From NCBI GenBank assembly GCA_036004405.1, contig DASYRM010000201.1, positions 1-26,975 on the forward strand: 26,975 bases of DNA, written 5' to 3'. This document shows, piece after piece, positions 1 to 6,993 of this stretch (the stretch's first letter is position 1; each line of letters begins with the position of its first letter). Both the position numbers and the translations under genes were made by a program. The notes below the pieces were generated by a model. The model was not told the origin of the DNA. It did not search any database and saw only the letters and a list, made by a program, of their open reading frames with translations. Source of the stretch: DASYRM01 sp036004405 (GTDB lineage Bacteria > Acidobacteriota > Vicinamibacteria > Vicinamibacterales > UBA2999).

Positions 1-253
1 GCGGAGCGTCCATCGGCTTGCCGTACCAGACGTTGGTCATGCCGTGGCGCGGGAAGAACTTCGTCGCCGTCTCGTCGCGGAAGCGCTTGTGCAACGCGTC
101 GAGCTTGCCGTCACCCACCGTATAGGTGCGCAGCTCGAAGACGCGGTTGCCCTGCGCGAAGGCCACCGGTTCGCCCGGGACGGCGCCGCGCACGGCATAG
201 CCCGCGGCAAAGGCCGCCGTCAGGCCCACGGCCACCAGAATCCGCTTCGTCAT
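1..253 (-). CDS. NIPSNAP family protein, exported, 3' part outside the window
   Basis: The first 84 codons are present and the rest runs off the left edge. The start is ATG at 253 with a strong AGGAGG-type ribosome site (revcomp of 255-263). Residues 1-36 form a signal peptide or N-terminal anchor ending near AFAQG. Then comes the NIPSNAP core: VFELRTYTVGDGKLDALHK, a conserved FRDE, and FFPRHGMTNVWYG. NIPSNAP domains are small ferredoxin-like dimeric alpha/beta folds; exported versions are frequent in Acidobacteriota and have no settled substrate. It follows the YciI-like gene on the same strand with a hairpin repeat (279-298) in the 60-base gap. Family assignment is from visible motifs; function is unknown. 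Confidence 0.85.
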   Translation of the reverse strand, partial: MTKRILVAVGLTAAFAAGYAVRGAVPGEPVAFAQGNRVFELRTYTVGDGKLDALHKRFRDETATKFFPRHGMTNVWYGKPMDAP

Positions 254-278
254 TGCACCTCCTCTGCGGTCAGCCGAC

Positions 279-298
279 GGGCCGCCTGAAGGCGGCCC
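279..298 (-). repeat. GTAG-REP-like hairpin R1
   Basis: Perfect 8-bp stem GGGCCGCC/GGCGGCCC with a 4-base loop. Read on the minus strand the loop is TTCA and the 5' neighbour is GTGG, a degenerate form of the GTAG head seen at other copies. The 20 bases are the exact reverse complement of 2763-2782. It lies 14 bases after the YciI stop and 25 bases before the NIPSNAP start, so in the leftward transcript it would sit just upstream of the ribosome site. Confidence 0.8.
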
Positions 299-312
299 CC
301 ACTTCTGCTGCG

Positions 313-618
313 TCAACTGATGACGTCGGGCAGCTTGATCTGCGCGTCGGCCCCGACCACGGTGGTCCACTCGCGCACCTTCCAACTCTTGACGAGGCCG
401 TTCTGCACGTACGGATCGGCCGCGACGAACGCTTCGGCCGCCGCCGGCGATTCGCCCCGGAACAGTAGCACGACCCCTTCGGGTGGATTGAGCGCGCCGC
501 CGAGCACGAGCTCGCCGCGCGCCACCGCCGCGCGGGCCAGGCCGATGTGCGCCGCCCGCAGCGGGGCGCGGCGGGTAACGTAATCGTCGACGACGTCGTA
601 CGTGAGCAGGTAGTGCAC
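313..618 (-). CDS. YciI family protein
   Basis: About 101 residues from a GTG start at 618, reading VHYLLTYDVVDDYVTRR, which is the usual N-terminus of YciI-like ferredoxin-fold proteins. An upstream ATG at 660 is in frame, but GTG 618 has a GGGAG ribosome site about 9 bases upstream and gives the family length. Conserved blocks include RAAHIGLA, GELVLGGAL, LLFRGESPAAAEAFVAADPYV and WKVREWTTVVG. YciI proteins resemble small dehydratases or isomerases (muconolactone isomerase-like), but most have no known substrate. It is divergent from the M49 peptidase gene and is followed on its strand by the NIPSNAP gene; both encode dimeric alpha/beta-barrel-type domains. Confidence 0.88.
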   Translation of the reverse strand: MHYLLTYDVVDDYVTRRAPLRAAHIGLARAAVARGELVLGGALNPPEGVVLLFRGESPAAAEAFVAADPYVQNGLVKSWKVREWTTVVGADAQIKLPDVIS

Positions 619-707
619 GAATGGTGTCTCCCTTGGTGAAGCCGGCACGCGGCCGCCCATACTACACTGCGCCGAGCGGCCCTGCCGCCGACGGAGGAGA
701 CGACGTA

Positions 708-2762
708 GTGGAGAGAACTCGAATCAGCTGGCGAGCGATCGTTCTGGGGGCGACCATCACGGCCGGCTGTGGCGGCGGCATCGGCGTCGGCTGCTCGACC
801 GGCTCCGAGGGGCCGAAGCCGGCGCCCACGGCCACCGCGCCGACAGCCGAGCGGAAGTATCTCCTCGAAACCATCGACGACGCCGCGGTGATCCAGCTCT
901 ATGCCGACGGCTTCAGCTCGCTGCCGCTCAAGGAGAAGACGCTCATCTGGCATCTGTACCAGGCGGCGCTGGCCGGGCGCGACATCTTCCTGGATCAGAA
1001 ACACCGCAACGCGCTCGAGATGCGCGCGCTCATCGAAGCGGTGGTCGCCCACCCTCAGGGTGTGGACGCCGCCACCCTCGCGCAGGTGCAGCGCTACGCC
1101 AAGCTGTTCTGGATCAACAACGGCCCCTACAACAACCTGACCGCCCAGAAGTTCCTGCTGCAGAGCACGCCCGCCGCGTTTGCCGCGGCAGTGAAGACGG
1201 CGGTAAAGAACGGCGCCACCATCTCCCCGCCCGGTGGCGAGTCGCTCGACGCGATGCTGGCGCGGCTGAACCCCATGCTCTTCGATGCCGCCGTAGACCC
1301 CATCGTCACCGCCAAGACGCCGCCGCCCGGCAAGGACATCCTGACGGCCAGCGCCAACAACCTCTATGCCGGGGTCGCCGTCGCGGACCTGAAGGGCTTT
1401 ACCGAAAAGTACGGGCTCAACTCGCGGCTGGTGAAGCGGAACGGGAAGCTCGTCGAAGAGGTGTACCGCGTCGGCGGGCGCTATTCGAAGGAGATCAGCG
1501 AGATCGTCAAACACCTCGAGGCGGCAATCCCGTTCGCCACCGAGCCGATGGCCAACGCCCTGCGCGCGCTGGTGCAGTTCTACCGCACCGGCGAGAAGGC
1601 GGACCGCGAGAAGTACGACATCGCCTGGGTGAACGACAAGGCGTCGCCGGTGGACACCATCAACGGGTTCATCGAGGTGTATCTCGACGCGCGCGGCGTC
1701 AAGGGCGGCTGGGAGGGGCTGGTCTTCTACGTCAACCAGGAGAAGACCGCGCGGATTCGGAAGTTTGCCGACAACGCGCAGTGGTTCGAGGACCACATGC
1801 CGTACGACGCGAAGTTCCGCAAGCCGATGGTGAAGGGCATCGTGGCCAACGCCATCGACGTCGTAGTCGAGACCGGCGACTCGGGTCCGGTGACCCCGAT
1901 CGGCATCAACCTCCCCAACGACCAGGCCATCCGGGAACAGTACGGCAGCAAGTCGGTGTCGCTGAGCAACGTCGGCGAGTCGAGCGACAAGGGCACGCCG
2001 GGCACCATGCGGAGCGAGTTCTCGTGGACCCCCGAGGAATCCGAGCGGACGGGCAAGTACGGCACGCTCTCGGGCGAGCTCCTCACCGACATGCACGAGG
2101 TGATCGGTCACGCCTCGGGCCGCCAGGCCGAGGGGGTCAAGGGAACGCCGCAGGACGCCATCAAGGAATACTTCTCGGCGCTCGAAGAGGGGCGTGCCGA
2201 TCTCGTCGGCCTCTATTTCATCGGCGACCCGAAGCTCGCCGAGCTCGGCATCGTGCCGGCCGCCGAGCAGGAGACCATCGCCCGAACCGAATACGAGGTC
2301 TACACGCGCAACGCCATCACCCAGCTGCGGCGGGTGCGTCGCGGCACGCAGATCGAAGAAGACCACATGCGCAACCGCCAGATGGTGGTGAACTGGCTCA
2401 TGGCCAACACCAAGGCCATCGAGGTGCGGCAGCGCGACAACAAGACCTACTACGTGCTCGTGGACCCCAAGGCGTTCCGCGACGGCGTCGGGAAGCTGCT
2501 GGCCGAAGTGCAGCGTATCAAGTCCACCGGGGACTTCACCGCCGCCAAGGCGCTCTTCGACGCCCACGGCATCCACTTCGACGCCGCGCTGCGCGACCAG
2601 GTGGTGGGCCGGGTGGAGGCGCTGAAGCTGCCGTCCTACAGCGGGTTCGTGATGCCGAAGCTGACGCCGGTCACCGACGCCGCCGGGGCCATCACCGACG
2701 TGAAGGTGTCGTATCCGCTGGACTTGACCACTCAGATGTTGGAATACTCCGGCGCAAAGTAG
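708..2762 (+). CDS. exported M49 family (dipeptidyl-peptidase III type) zinc peptidase
   Basis: About 684 residues from GTG 708, chosen because GGAGGA sits about 9 bases upstream and translation then begins at a signal sequence (VERTRISWRAIVLGATITAGC). Cys21 lies in a poor lipobox (TAGC), so lipoprotein status is uncertain. The zinc-binding HExxGH is HEVIGH at residues 463-468, and the second M49 motif is EEGRAD at 493-498. The roughly 30-residue spacing resembles Bacteroides-type DPP III more than the eukaryotic enzymes. M49 enzymes remove dipeptides from oligopeptide N-termini. The stop TAG is part of GTAG at 2759-2762, the head of hairpin R2. The metallo-hydrolase gene follows 33 bases later and probably shares the transcript. 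Confidence 0.87.
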   Translation: MERTRISWRAIVLGATITAGCGGGIGVGCSTGSEGPKPAPTATAPTAERKYLLETIDDAAVIQLYADGFSSLPLKEKTLIWHLYQAALAGRDIFLDQKHRNALEMRALIEAVVAHPQGVDAATLAQVQRYAKLFWINNGPYNNLTAQKFLLQSTPAAFAAAVKTAVKNGATISPPGGESLDAMLARLNPMLFDAAVDPIVTAKTPPPGKDILTASANNLYAGVAVADLKGFTEKYGLNSRLVKRNGKLVEEVYRVGGRYSKEISEIVKHLEAAIPFATEPMANALRALVQFYRTGEKADREKYDIAWVNDKASPVDTINGFIEVYLDARGVKGGWEGLVFYVNQEKTARIRKFADNAQWFEDHMPYDAKFRKPMVKGIVANAIDVVVETGDSGPVTPIGINLPNDQAIREQYGSKSVSLSNVGESSDKGTPGTMRSEFSWTPEESERTGKYGTLSGELLTDMHEVIGHASGRQAEGVKGTPQDAIKEYFSALEEGRADLVGLYFIGDPKLAELGIVPAAEQETIARTEYEVYTRNAITQLRRVRRGTQIEEDHMRNRQMVVNWLMANTKAIEVRQRDNKTYYVLVDPKAFRDGVGKLLAEVQRIKSTGDFTAAKALFDAHGIHFDAALRDQVVGRVEALKLPSYSGFVMPKLTPVTDAAGAITDVKVSYPLDLTTQMLEYSGAK

Positions 2763-2782
2763 GGGCCGCCTTCAGGCGGCCC
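2759..2782 (+). repeat. GTAG-REP-like hairpin R2, overlapping the M49 stop codon
   Basis: GTAG (2759-2762) is followed directly by arm GGGCCGCC, loop TTCA and arm GGCGGCCC. The TAG of the head is the stop codon of the M49 gene. The GGGAGG ribosome site of the next gene (2783-2788) starts right after the hairpin, so the element forms almost the whole intergenic region. It is the exact reverse complement of R1. Confidence 0.85.
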
Positions 2783-2795
2783 GGGAGGACGATTC

Positions 2796-3698
2796 ATGCG
2801 AGTGCTGCTTGCAGTCGTACTGGCTGCGCTGTTCGCCGTTCCGGCCGCGGCGCAGGGCCAGCAGGATTTCAGCAAGGTCCAGATCACGACCACCAAGATC
2901 TCGAACAACCTCGTCGCCCTCGACGGGCAGGGCGGGCGCATCGGCGTCCTCTACGGCCCCGACGGCATCTTCATGGTGGACTCGCAGTTCGCGCCGCTCA
3001 GCGAGAAGATCATGGCGGCCATCCGCATGGTGTCCGACCAGAAGATCAAATTCCTGGTCAACACGCACGTCCACGGCGACCACACCGGCGGCAACGAGAA
3101 CTTCGGCAAGACGGGCGCCACCATCGTGGCGCGGCCGATGCTGAAGCAGCGCCTGATCAAGCCGAACCCGCCCGCCAACGGCGGCCCGGCACCGGCGGGC
3201 GCGCCGGCCGCGGCCATTCCCGGCTACGTGATCGACGAGCGCACGCGGATCACGATGGACGGCGAGACCATCGACCTGATTCCGCTGCCGGTGGCGCACA
3301 CCGACGGCGACACCGCGGTGAAGTTCGTGAAGAACGACGTGCTGATGACGGGCGACGTCTTCCGCTCGCTCGGCTTCCCCAACATCGATCGCGGCAACGG
3401 CGGGTCGCTCAAGGGCATGCTGGCCGCGTTCGACACGCTCATCGCCGCCGCCGGGCCCAAGACCAAGGTGCTGCCCGGCCACGGCCCGATCACCAACCGC
3501 GCCGGCATCGTCGCTCACAAGAAGATGGCGATCGCGCTCCGTGATCGGGTGGCCAAGATGATTGCCGAGGGAAAAACCCAGGAACAGATCGTCGCGGCCA
3601 AGATCACGAACCCGTACGAGAAGCAGACCGGCAACGCGGCGGGCACCGGCGACCGTTTCGTCGGCCAGGTCTACGCCGAGCTGAAGGCAAGCTCGTAG
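2796..3698 (+). CDS. secreted metallo-beta-lactamase-fold hydrolase
   Basis: 300 residues from ATG 2796, with GGGAGG 7 bases upstream. Residues 1-20 are a clean signal peptide ending in AAAQ. The metal site is complete: HVHGDH at 91-96, His168 in VAHTDGD, Asp187 in LMTGDVF, and His229 in LPGHGP. This is a two-zinc pattern found across MBL-fold hydrolases, including class B beta-lactamases and quinoprotein-relay homologues; the sequence alone does not fix the substrate. A Pro/Gly/Ala-rich insert (about residues 123-142) interrupts the core. The stop TAG at 3696-3698 lies in GTAG (3695-3698), the first unit of a REP-like cluster. It is likely cotranscribed with the M49 peptidase. Confidence 0.9.
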   Translation: MRVLLAVVLAALFAVPAAAQGQQDFSKVQITTTKISNNLVALDGQGGRIGVLYGPDGIFMVDSQFAPLSEKIMAAIRMVSDQKIKFLVNTHVHGDHTGGNENFGKTGATIVARPMLKQRLIKPNPPANGGPAPAGAPAAAIPGYVIDERTRITMDGETIDLIPLPVAHTDGDTAVKFVKNDVLMTGDVFRSLGFPNIDRGNGGSLKGMLAAFDTLIAAAGPKTKVLPGHGPITNRAGIVAHKKMAIALRDRVAKMIAEGKTQEQIVAAKITNPYEKQTGNAAGTGDRFVGQVYAELKASS

Positions 3699-3738
3699 AG
3701 GCGGACGTCGTAGAGGCGGACCTCGTAGAGGTCCGCCT
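3695..3738 (+). repeat. REP-like cluster R3: three 15-base GTAG units ending in a hairpin
   Basis: GTAG occurs at 3695, 3710 and 3725, exactly 15 bases apart. Units 1 and 2 both read GTAGAGGCGGAC and differ only in the last three bases (GTC against CTC). Unit 3 begins GTAGAGG and continues into the complementary arm. Arm AGGCGGACC (3714-3722) pairs perfectly with GGTCCGCCT (3730-3738) around a 7-base loop that contains the third GTAG. The first GTAG provides the stop codon of the MBL-fold gene. Confidence 0.8.
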
Positions 3739-3741
3739 GCC

Positions 3742-3836
3742 GAGGCGAACAGCGCGGTCCGCCGAGAACGCGGACCGCGCGCAGTATCTGGCAAACCGGC
3801 TTAACGCCGGTTCGCTATTTCAGGGTTCGCCTCTAC
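3742..3836 (-). repeat. composite GTAG element R4 (outer stem plus two inner hairpins)
   Basis: Read on the minus strand it starts with GTAG (3836-3833). The outer arm GTTCGCCTC (3825-3833) pairs with GAGGCGAAC (3742-3750). Inside are a perfect 11-bp hairpin (3752-3762 with 3770-3780, 7-base loop), a 13-base linker and a 7-bp hairpin AACCGGC/GCCGGTT (3794-3812, loop TTAAC). The 54 bases 3767-3820 match 4661-4714 at 52 positions. The minus-strand GTAG supplies the stop codon of the DUF2236 gene (3835-3833). Both composite copies carry the octamer GTACGTAG at this end. Confidence 0.85.
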
Positions 3837-4609
3837 GTACGACTGGCGGACCACTTGGCGGCGCGCGCGGGGAGCGCGCGCCGCACGGCACGAAGCGCCT
3901 GCAGGACGCGCGGCAGCCGTCGCGCATCGGCCTCCGTCCACGACAATCCATACGCCCGCCGGATCTCCTCCGGCAGCCACGCACGCGTAATGAAGCGCAC
4001 GATCGCGGTCAGCGGCATCGCCAGCGGTCCAAGCGGCGGCGACAGCACGGCCTGTCCCACCGCGCGCCCGTCCTGACCCACGGCCAGGGTGCCCGACGCA
4101 TACATACGCTGCAAGTAGGCCTGCGCCGCCGCCCACGTCGTCGGCACATCCTCGGGGCGCGCGAGCAGGGCCGCCGGCACCCAGGCAGACTCGGCGCAGT
4201 AGGCGTCACGTTCCGCGTCCGTAAGCGGCGACAGCAGCGCGTCGTGCGCGTGCACCATCGATTCGAGCAGCGTCACGTGGACCCACAGCACGAGATCCGG
4301 ATCCTCGGCGGAATAGCGTGTGCCGGCGAGAAATGGACCGACCGCCTCGCGCAGCTCGCCGTGCACGCGGCGGTGAATCGCAAGGATGCCCTCAATCGCC
4401 TCGTGCTGTTCGACCTCGTCGCCGAACGTCAGCGCGAGCATCGCCTGCACCGTCTGCCACAGCCGGTGGACGGCGGCAAAGCCGCCGTCGGCGAACGTGC
4501 TGTGCGCGGCCACGCCGGCGGCGACCAGCGGGTGCGCCACCTGCAGCAGGATGGCGCGCGGCCAGGCCAGCAGCATCACGCGCTCCGCGTTCACGCGCTG
4601 CGATACCAT
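3833..4609 (-). CDS. DUF2236 / MpaB-type oxygenase family protein
   Basis: 258 residues from ATG 4609; GGAGG is present but only one base from the ATG, so initiation spacing is unusual. Family landmarks are VAHPLVAAGVAAHSTF (His26, His36), RRVHG (80-84) and RYSAEDPDLVLWVH (about 98-111). These match the alpha-helical domain shared by fungal MpaB oxygenases and the Lcp rubber oxygenase, where conserved Arg and His residues line a heme pocket. No signal peptide is obvious. The gene lies between two direct copies of a structured repeat (R4 and R5), and its TAG stop is inside R4. The substrate cannot be told from the sequence. Confidence 0.85.
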   Translation of the reverse strand: MVSQRVNAERVMLLAWPRAILLQVAHPLVAAGVAAHSTFADGGFAAVHRLWQTVQAMLALTFGDEVEQHEAIEGILAIHRRVHGELREAVGPFLAGTRYSAEDPDLVLWVHVTLLESMVHAHDALLSPLTDAERDAYCAESAWVPAALLARPEDVPTTWAAAQAYLQRMYASGTLAVGQDGRAVGQAVLSPPLGPLAMPLTAIVRFITRAWLPEEIRRAYGLSWTEADARRLPRVLQALRAVRRALPARAAKWSASRT

Positions 4610-4635
4610 GCCTCCACTCTAATGCCTCTCTGGTC

Positions 4636-4727
4636 GGGCACATCTGCGCGGCCCGCTAAAAACGCGGACCGCGCACAGTATTTGGCAAACCGGCTTAACG
4701 CCGGTTCGCTATTTGACGTGCCCCTAC
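4636..4727 (-). repeat. composite GTAG element R5, second copy
   Basis: Same plan and orientation as R4. The minus-strand GTAG is at 4727-4724. The outer arms GACGTGCCC (4715-4723) and GGGCACATC (4636-4644) pair with one mismatch. The inner hairpin 4646-4656/4664-4674 has one mismatch and a 7-base loop, then a 13-base linker, then AACCGGC/GCCGGTT (4688-4706). The inner core is nearly identical to R4, but the outer stem has a different sequence that still pairs. It fills the divergent region between the DUF2236 and enolase-family starts and ends 8 bases before GTG 4736. Confidence 0.85.
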
Positions 4728-4735
4728 GTACACGC

Positions 4736-5947
4736 GTGAACCGGCGGGCGTTCCTGGCGGCGTGCGGCACGGCAGCGGGCGCGGCGCTCGCGCCGCGCTG
4801 GCTCGACGCGGCGCCGACGCTGCGGGTGACCGGCTTCGAGCTTCTGCCGGTGCGCGCCAGCGAGCGCACCGTCTGGCTGATCGTGCGCGTGCGCACCGAT
4901 GCCGGGCTCACGGGGCTGGGTGAAGCCTCGGATGCATTCGGGTTCGCCAACACCACGCGCGAGGACGCCGCGCGCATGGAGACCGAGCTGCGCGGGCTGT
5001 TCGAGCTCGTGAAAGGGCGCTCGCCCCTCGACGTGGAGAGCTATCGCCAGCGCGGGCTCGCCCTCGCATCGCAGGGGCTCGTGCAGGCGACGGCGTTCAG
5101 CGCGATCGAGCGGGCGCTGTGGGATCTGTCCGGCAAGGCGCTCGACGTGCCGTCGTCGGCGCTCTTCGGCGGCGCCGTGCGCGATCGGCTGCCCGTCTAC
5201 GCCAACGTCAATCGCGCCACCAGCCCGCGCACGCCCGACGGCTTTGCGGCCTCGGCACGCGCCGCGGTGCGCGATGGATTCCGCTCGCTCAAGGCCGCGC
5301 CCTGGGACGGCTTTCCATCGCCGGGCTCACCGCCCGCGCGCATCGAAGCGGCGGTGCAGGCGGGCATCCAGGCCACGCGGGCGATGCGCGCCGCGGTCGG
5401 ACCGGACGTCGAGATCATGGTCGACTGCCACAGCTTCTTCGACGTGGACCTCGCGGCGCGCGTCGCGAAGGAGCTCGAGCCGGTGAAGCTCGCGTGGTAC
5501 GAAGAGCCCGTGCCGCCCGAACGACTGGATGAGACGATCGCGATCCGCAAGCGCATCGTCCAGCCGATGGCGGGCGGCGAGGTGCTGTTCGGCGTGAGCG
5601 GCTTCGCCGGGCTGACGCGGAACCGAGCCGTGAACGTCATCATGCCCGACGTGAAGCACTGCGGGGGGCTGCTCGAGCTCACGAGAATAGCGGCGATGGC
5701 CGATGCCGACGGCGTGGCTGTGGCCCCGCACAACCCGAGCGGGCCGGTGTCCACGGCAGCCACCGTGCAGGTGTGCGCCGGCCTGCGGAACTTCCGGCTG
5801 CTGGAGTTTCAGTGGGGTGAAGCGCCGTGGCGGCACGACGTGCTCGAACCGGCCGAACAGTTCGTCAACGGGTCGATTGCCGTCCCCACCCGGCCGGGGT
5901 TCGGGGTGGAACTGAACGACCGCGTCGTTCGGGCCCACCTGATGTAG
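4736..5947 (+). CDS. Tat-exported enolase superfamily (mandelate racemase/muconate lactonizing type) enzyme
   Basis: 403 residues from GTG 4736. The frame is open further upstream, but only through repeat R5; GTG puts the twin-arginine signal NRRAFLAACG at the N-terminus. No Shine-Dalgarno is visible, since R5 occupies the expected place. The N-terminal capping domain (about 30-140) is followed by the TIM barrel. Metal ligands are Asp230 (IMVDCH), Glu256 or Glu257 (YEEP) and Glu282 (GGE). Lys186 (SLKAAPW) and His332 (APHNPSGP) are the likely acid/base residues. This pattern suits sugar-acid dehydratases or racemases of the MR subgroup, but substrate is not determined. Export of such an enzyme is less usual. 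The stop TAG lies in GTAG 5944-5947. Confidence 0.88.
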   Translation: MNRRAFLAACGTAAGAALAPRWLDAAPTLRVTGFELLPVRASERTVWLIVRVRTDAGLTGLGEASDAFGFANTTREDAARMETELRGLFELVKGRSPLDVESYRQRGLALASQGLVQATAFSAIERALWDLSGKALDVPSSALFGGAVRDRLPVYANVNRATSPRTPDGFAASARAAVRDGFRSLKAAPWDGFPSPGSPPARIEAAVQAGIQATRAMRAAVGPDVEIMVDCHSFFDVDLAARVAKELEPVKLAWYEEPVPPERLDETIAIRKRIVQPMAGGEVLFGVSGFAGLTRNRAVNVIMPDVKHCGGLLELTRIAAMADADGVAVAPHNPSGPVSTAATVQVCAGLRNFRLLEFQWGEAPWRHDVLEPAEQFVNGSIAVPTRPGFGVELNDRVVRAHLM

Positions 5948-5995
5948 CCGCTCGAGCGCTGCCGGCGGAACCGCCCCGCGCGGTTCCCCGTCTAC
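5944..5995. repeat. GTAG...CTAC-bounded hairpin element R6 (possible terminator)
   Basis: A 52-base block opens with GTAG (5944-5947, containing the enolase-family stop) and closes with CTAC (5992-5995), giving inverted GTAG heads. Inside are the palindrome CGCTCGAGCG (5949-5958) and an 8-bp stem GGAACCGC/GCGGTTCC (5967-5987, 5-base loop). No T-run follows, so it could be a REP doublet or a factor-dependent transcript end. It is weaker than the other copies because GTAG is not directly beside the stem. Confidence 0.5.
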
Positions 5996-6022
5996 AGGGG
6001 CATGCAAAACGGGAGGCTGCCC

Positions 6023-6559
6023 ATGAGATCCGGTGCTTTTCGCCCCGCGCTCTTCGTTCTGCTTGGCCTCGCTCCCCTCGCCGCCGCCTGCGGCATCTCG
6101 GTCAACAAGGACGACAGCGGCCGCAACAAAGACGTGAGCATCACCACACCGCTGGGCAAGTTCCAGGTGAAGGCGAATGCCGACACCCCGCCCGACGCCG
6201 GCCTCGTCGTGCACAGCGGCGCGCGCGCGATCAAGGACGACGAGCACGACAACGCCAACGTCAATATCGACGGCGGGTTCTTCGGGGTCAAGGTGGCCGT
6301 GGCGCGCTACGAGGACCAGGCCGAGACGCAGGCGATCATCGACTACTACAAGAAGGAGCTGGCGCAGTACGGCGCTGTCAATGAGTGCCGCGGCAACCTC
6401 GACTTCAAGGACAGCCTGTCCGCGCCGCGATGCAAGGAGCGCCCACGCGACGAGGTGCAGCTCGGCGCCGGCCGTGAGCACGACAACCACATCGTGTCGG
6501 TGAAGCGGCGCGGCAACGGCAGCGAGTTCACCCTCATCCACGTCCAGACGCGGAGTTGA
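6023..6559 (+). CDS. putative lipoprotein of unknown function
   Basis: 178 residues from ATG 6023, preferred over ATG 6002 because GGGAGG is 6 bases upstream. The N-terminus is a lipoprotein signal: MRSGAFRPALFVLLGLAPL followed by lipobox AAAC (Cys23). The mature part is polar, with acidic stretches (KDDEHDNANVNIDGGFFGVK) and a helix-like segment ETQAIIDYYKKELAQYGAV followed by two Cys (CRGN, PRCKE). The layout, with a paired sheet region and then a residue-rich tail ending in TLIHVQTRS, resembles small periplasmic proteins with no assigned role. I do not recognise the family. The next gene begins 14 bases later on the same strand. Confidence 0.75.
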   Translation: MRSGAFRPALFVLLGLAPLAAACGISVNKDDSGRNKDVSITTPLGKFQVKANADTPPDAGLVVHSGARAIKDDEHDNANVNIDGGFFGVKVAVARYEDQAETQAIIDYYKKELAQYGAVNECRGNLDFKDSLSAPRCKERPRDEVQLGAGREHDNHIVSVKRRGNGSEFTLIHVQTRS

Positions 6560-6573
6560 ACTACGCTGTCAGC

Positions 6574-6984
6574 ATGACGCGCTGGGGGCTGGTGTGGGTG
6601 CTGCTGCTGATCCCGGCGGTCGAATGCGCCGACGCTGAACAACGCCAGGGGCGGCAGCGCGCGCCCGAGTCGTTCGCTTGTGATCGGAACAACCTGACCG
6701 TCTACACCGGCGTCGTCAGCGACTATCGCCGCGGGGCCGGCACGACCACGCTTCGCATCCGCACCGACTTCGACACCACTGAACAGGTCACGTTGAAGCA
6801 TCCCGGCACCGACGACCCGTCGCGGCTGTTCCGCATGCTGGGCGAGCCGTTCACGTCGGCCGACTGGAGCCGCATCGAATCGCGGAAAGGCGTGCTGCGC
6901 GCCGGGACGCGCGCAGCAGCCTGGGTGTGCAGCGACGGACGGGTGATGGTCGACTGGGGCGTGCTGAGCGATACCAGGGAGTAG
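6574..6984 (+). CDS. small secreted protein of unknown function
   Basis: 136 residues from ATG 6574. A TTG at 6556 is in frame but would add six residues before the natural signal peptide (MTRWGLVWVLLLIPAVECADA). No clear ribosome site is seen, so reinitiation after the lipoprotein stop at 6559 is possible. The mature part has two Cys (FACDRNN and WVCSDGR), which could form a disulfide, and a beta-rich segment VYTGVVSDYRRGAGTTTLRIRTDF suggesting a small barrel. Family not recognised. It converges on the M43 protease gene with 9 bases between stops, across a TCGCTAGCGA palindrome. Confidence 0.7.
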   Translation: MTRWGLVWVLLLIPAVECADAEQRQGRQRAPESFACDRNNLTVYTGVVSDYRRGAGTTTLRIRTDFDTTEQVTLKHPGTDDPSRLFRMLGEPFTSADWSRIESRKGVLRAGTRAAAWVCSDGRVMVDWGVLSDTRE

Positions 6985-6993
6985 TGATCCTCG

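Noticed and set aside
270..2576. Long minus-strand open frame (768 codons) opposite the M49 peptidase gene
   Set aside because: It is antisense to a well-supported peptidase with intact motifs; the translation is Arg/Val/Leu/His-rich with no recognisable domain, a common effect of high GC.
2763..2782. Hairpin R2 as a simple intrinsic terminator
   Set aside because: No T-run follows, the next ribosome site begins immediately after, and an exact inverted copy exists at 279-298, which points to a repeat family.
3695..3836. CRISPR array from the GTAG repeats
   Set aside because: Units are 15 bases without spacers, and no cas genes are in the window.
3742..4727. R4 and R5 as integron attC sites around a gene cassette
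   Set aside because: GCTTAAC fits the RYYYAAC box, but no matching GTTRRRY box is placed at the other end, the two-hairpin plan differs from attC, and no integrase is present.
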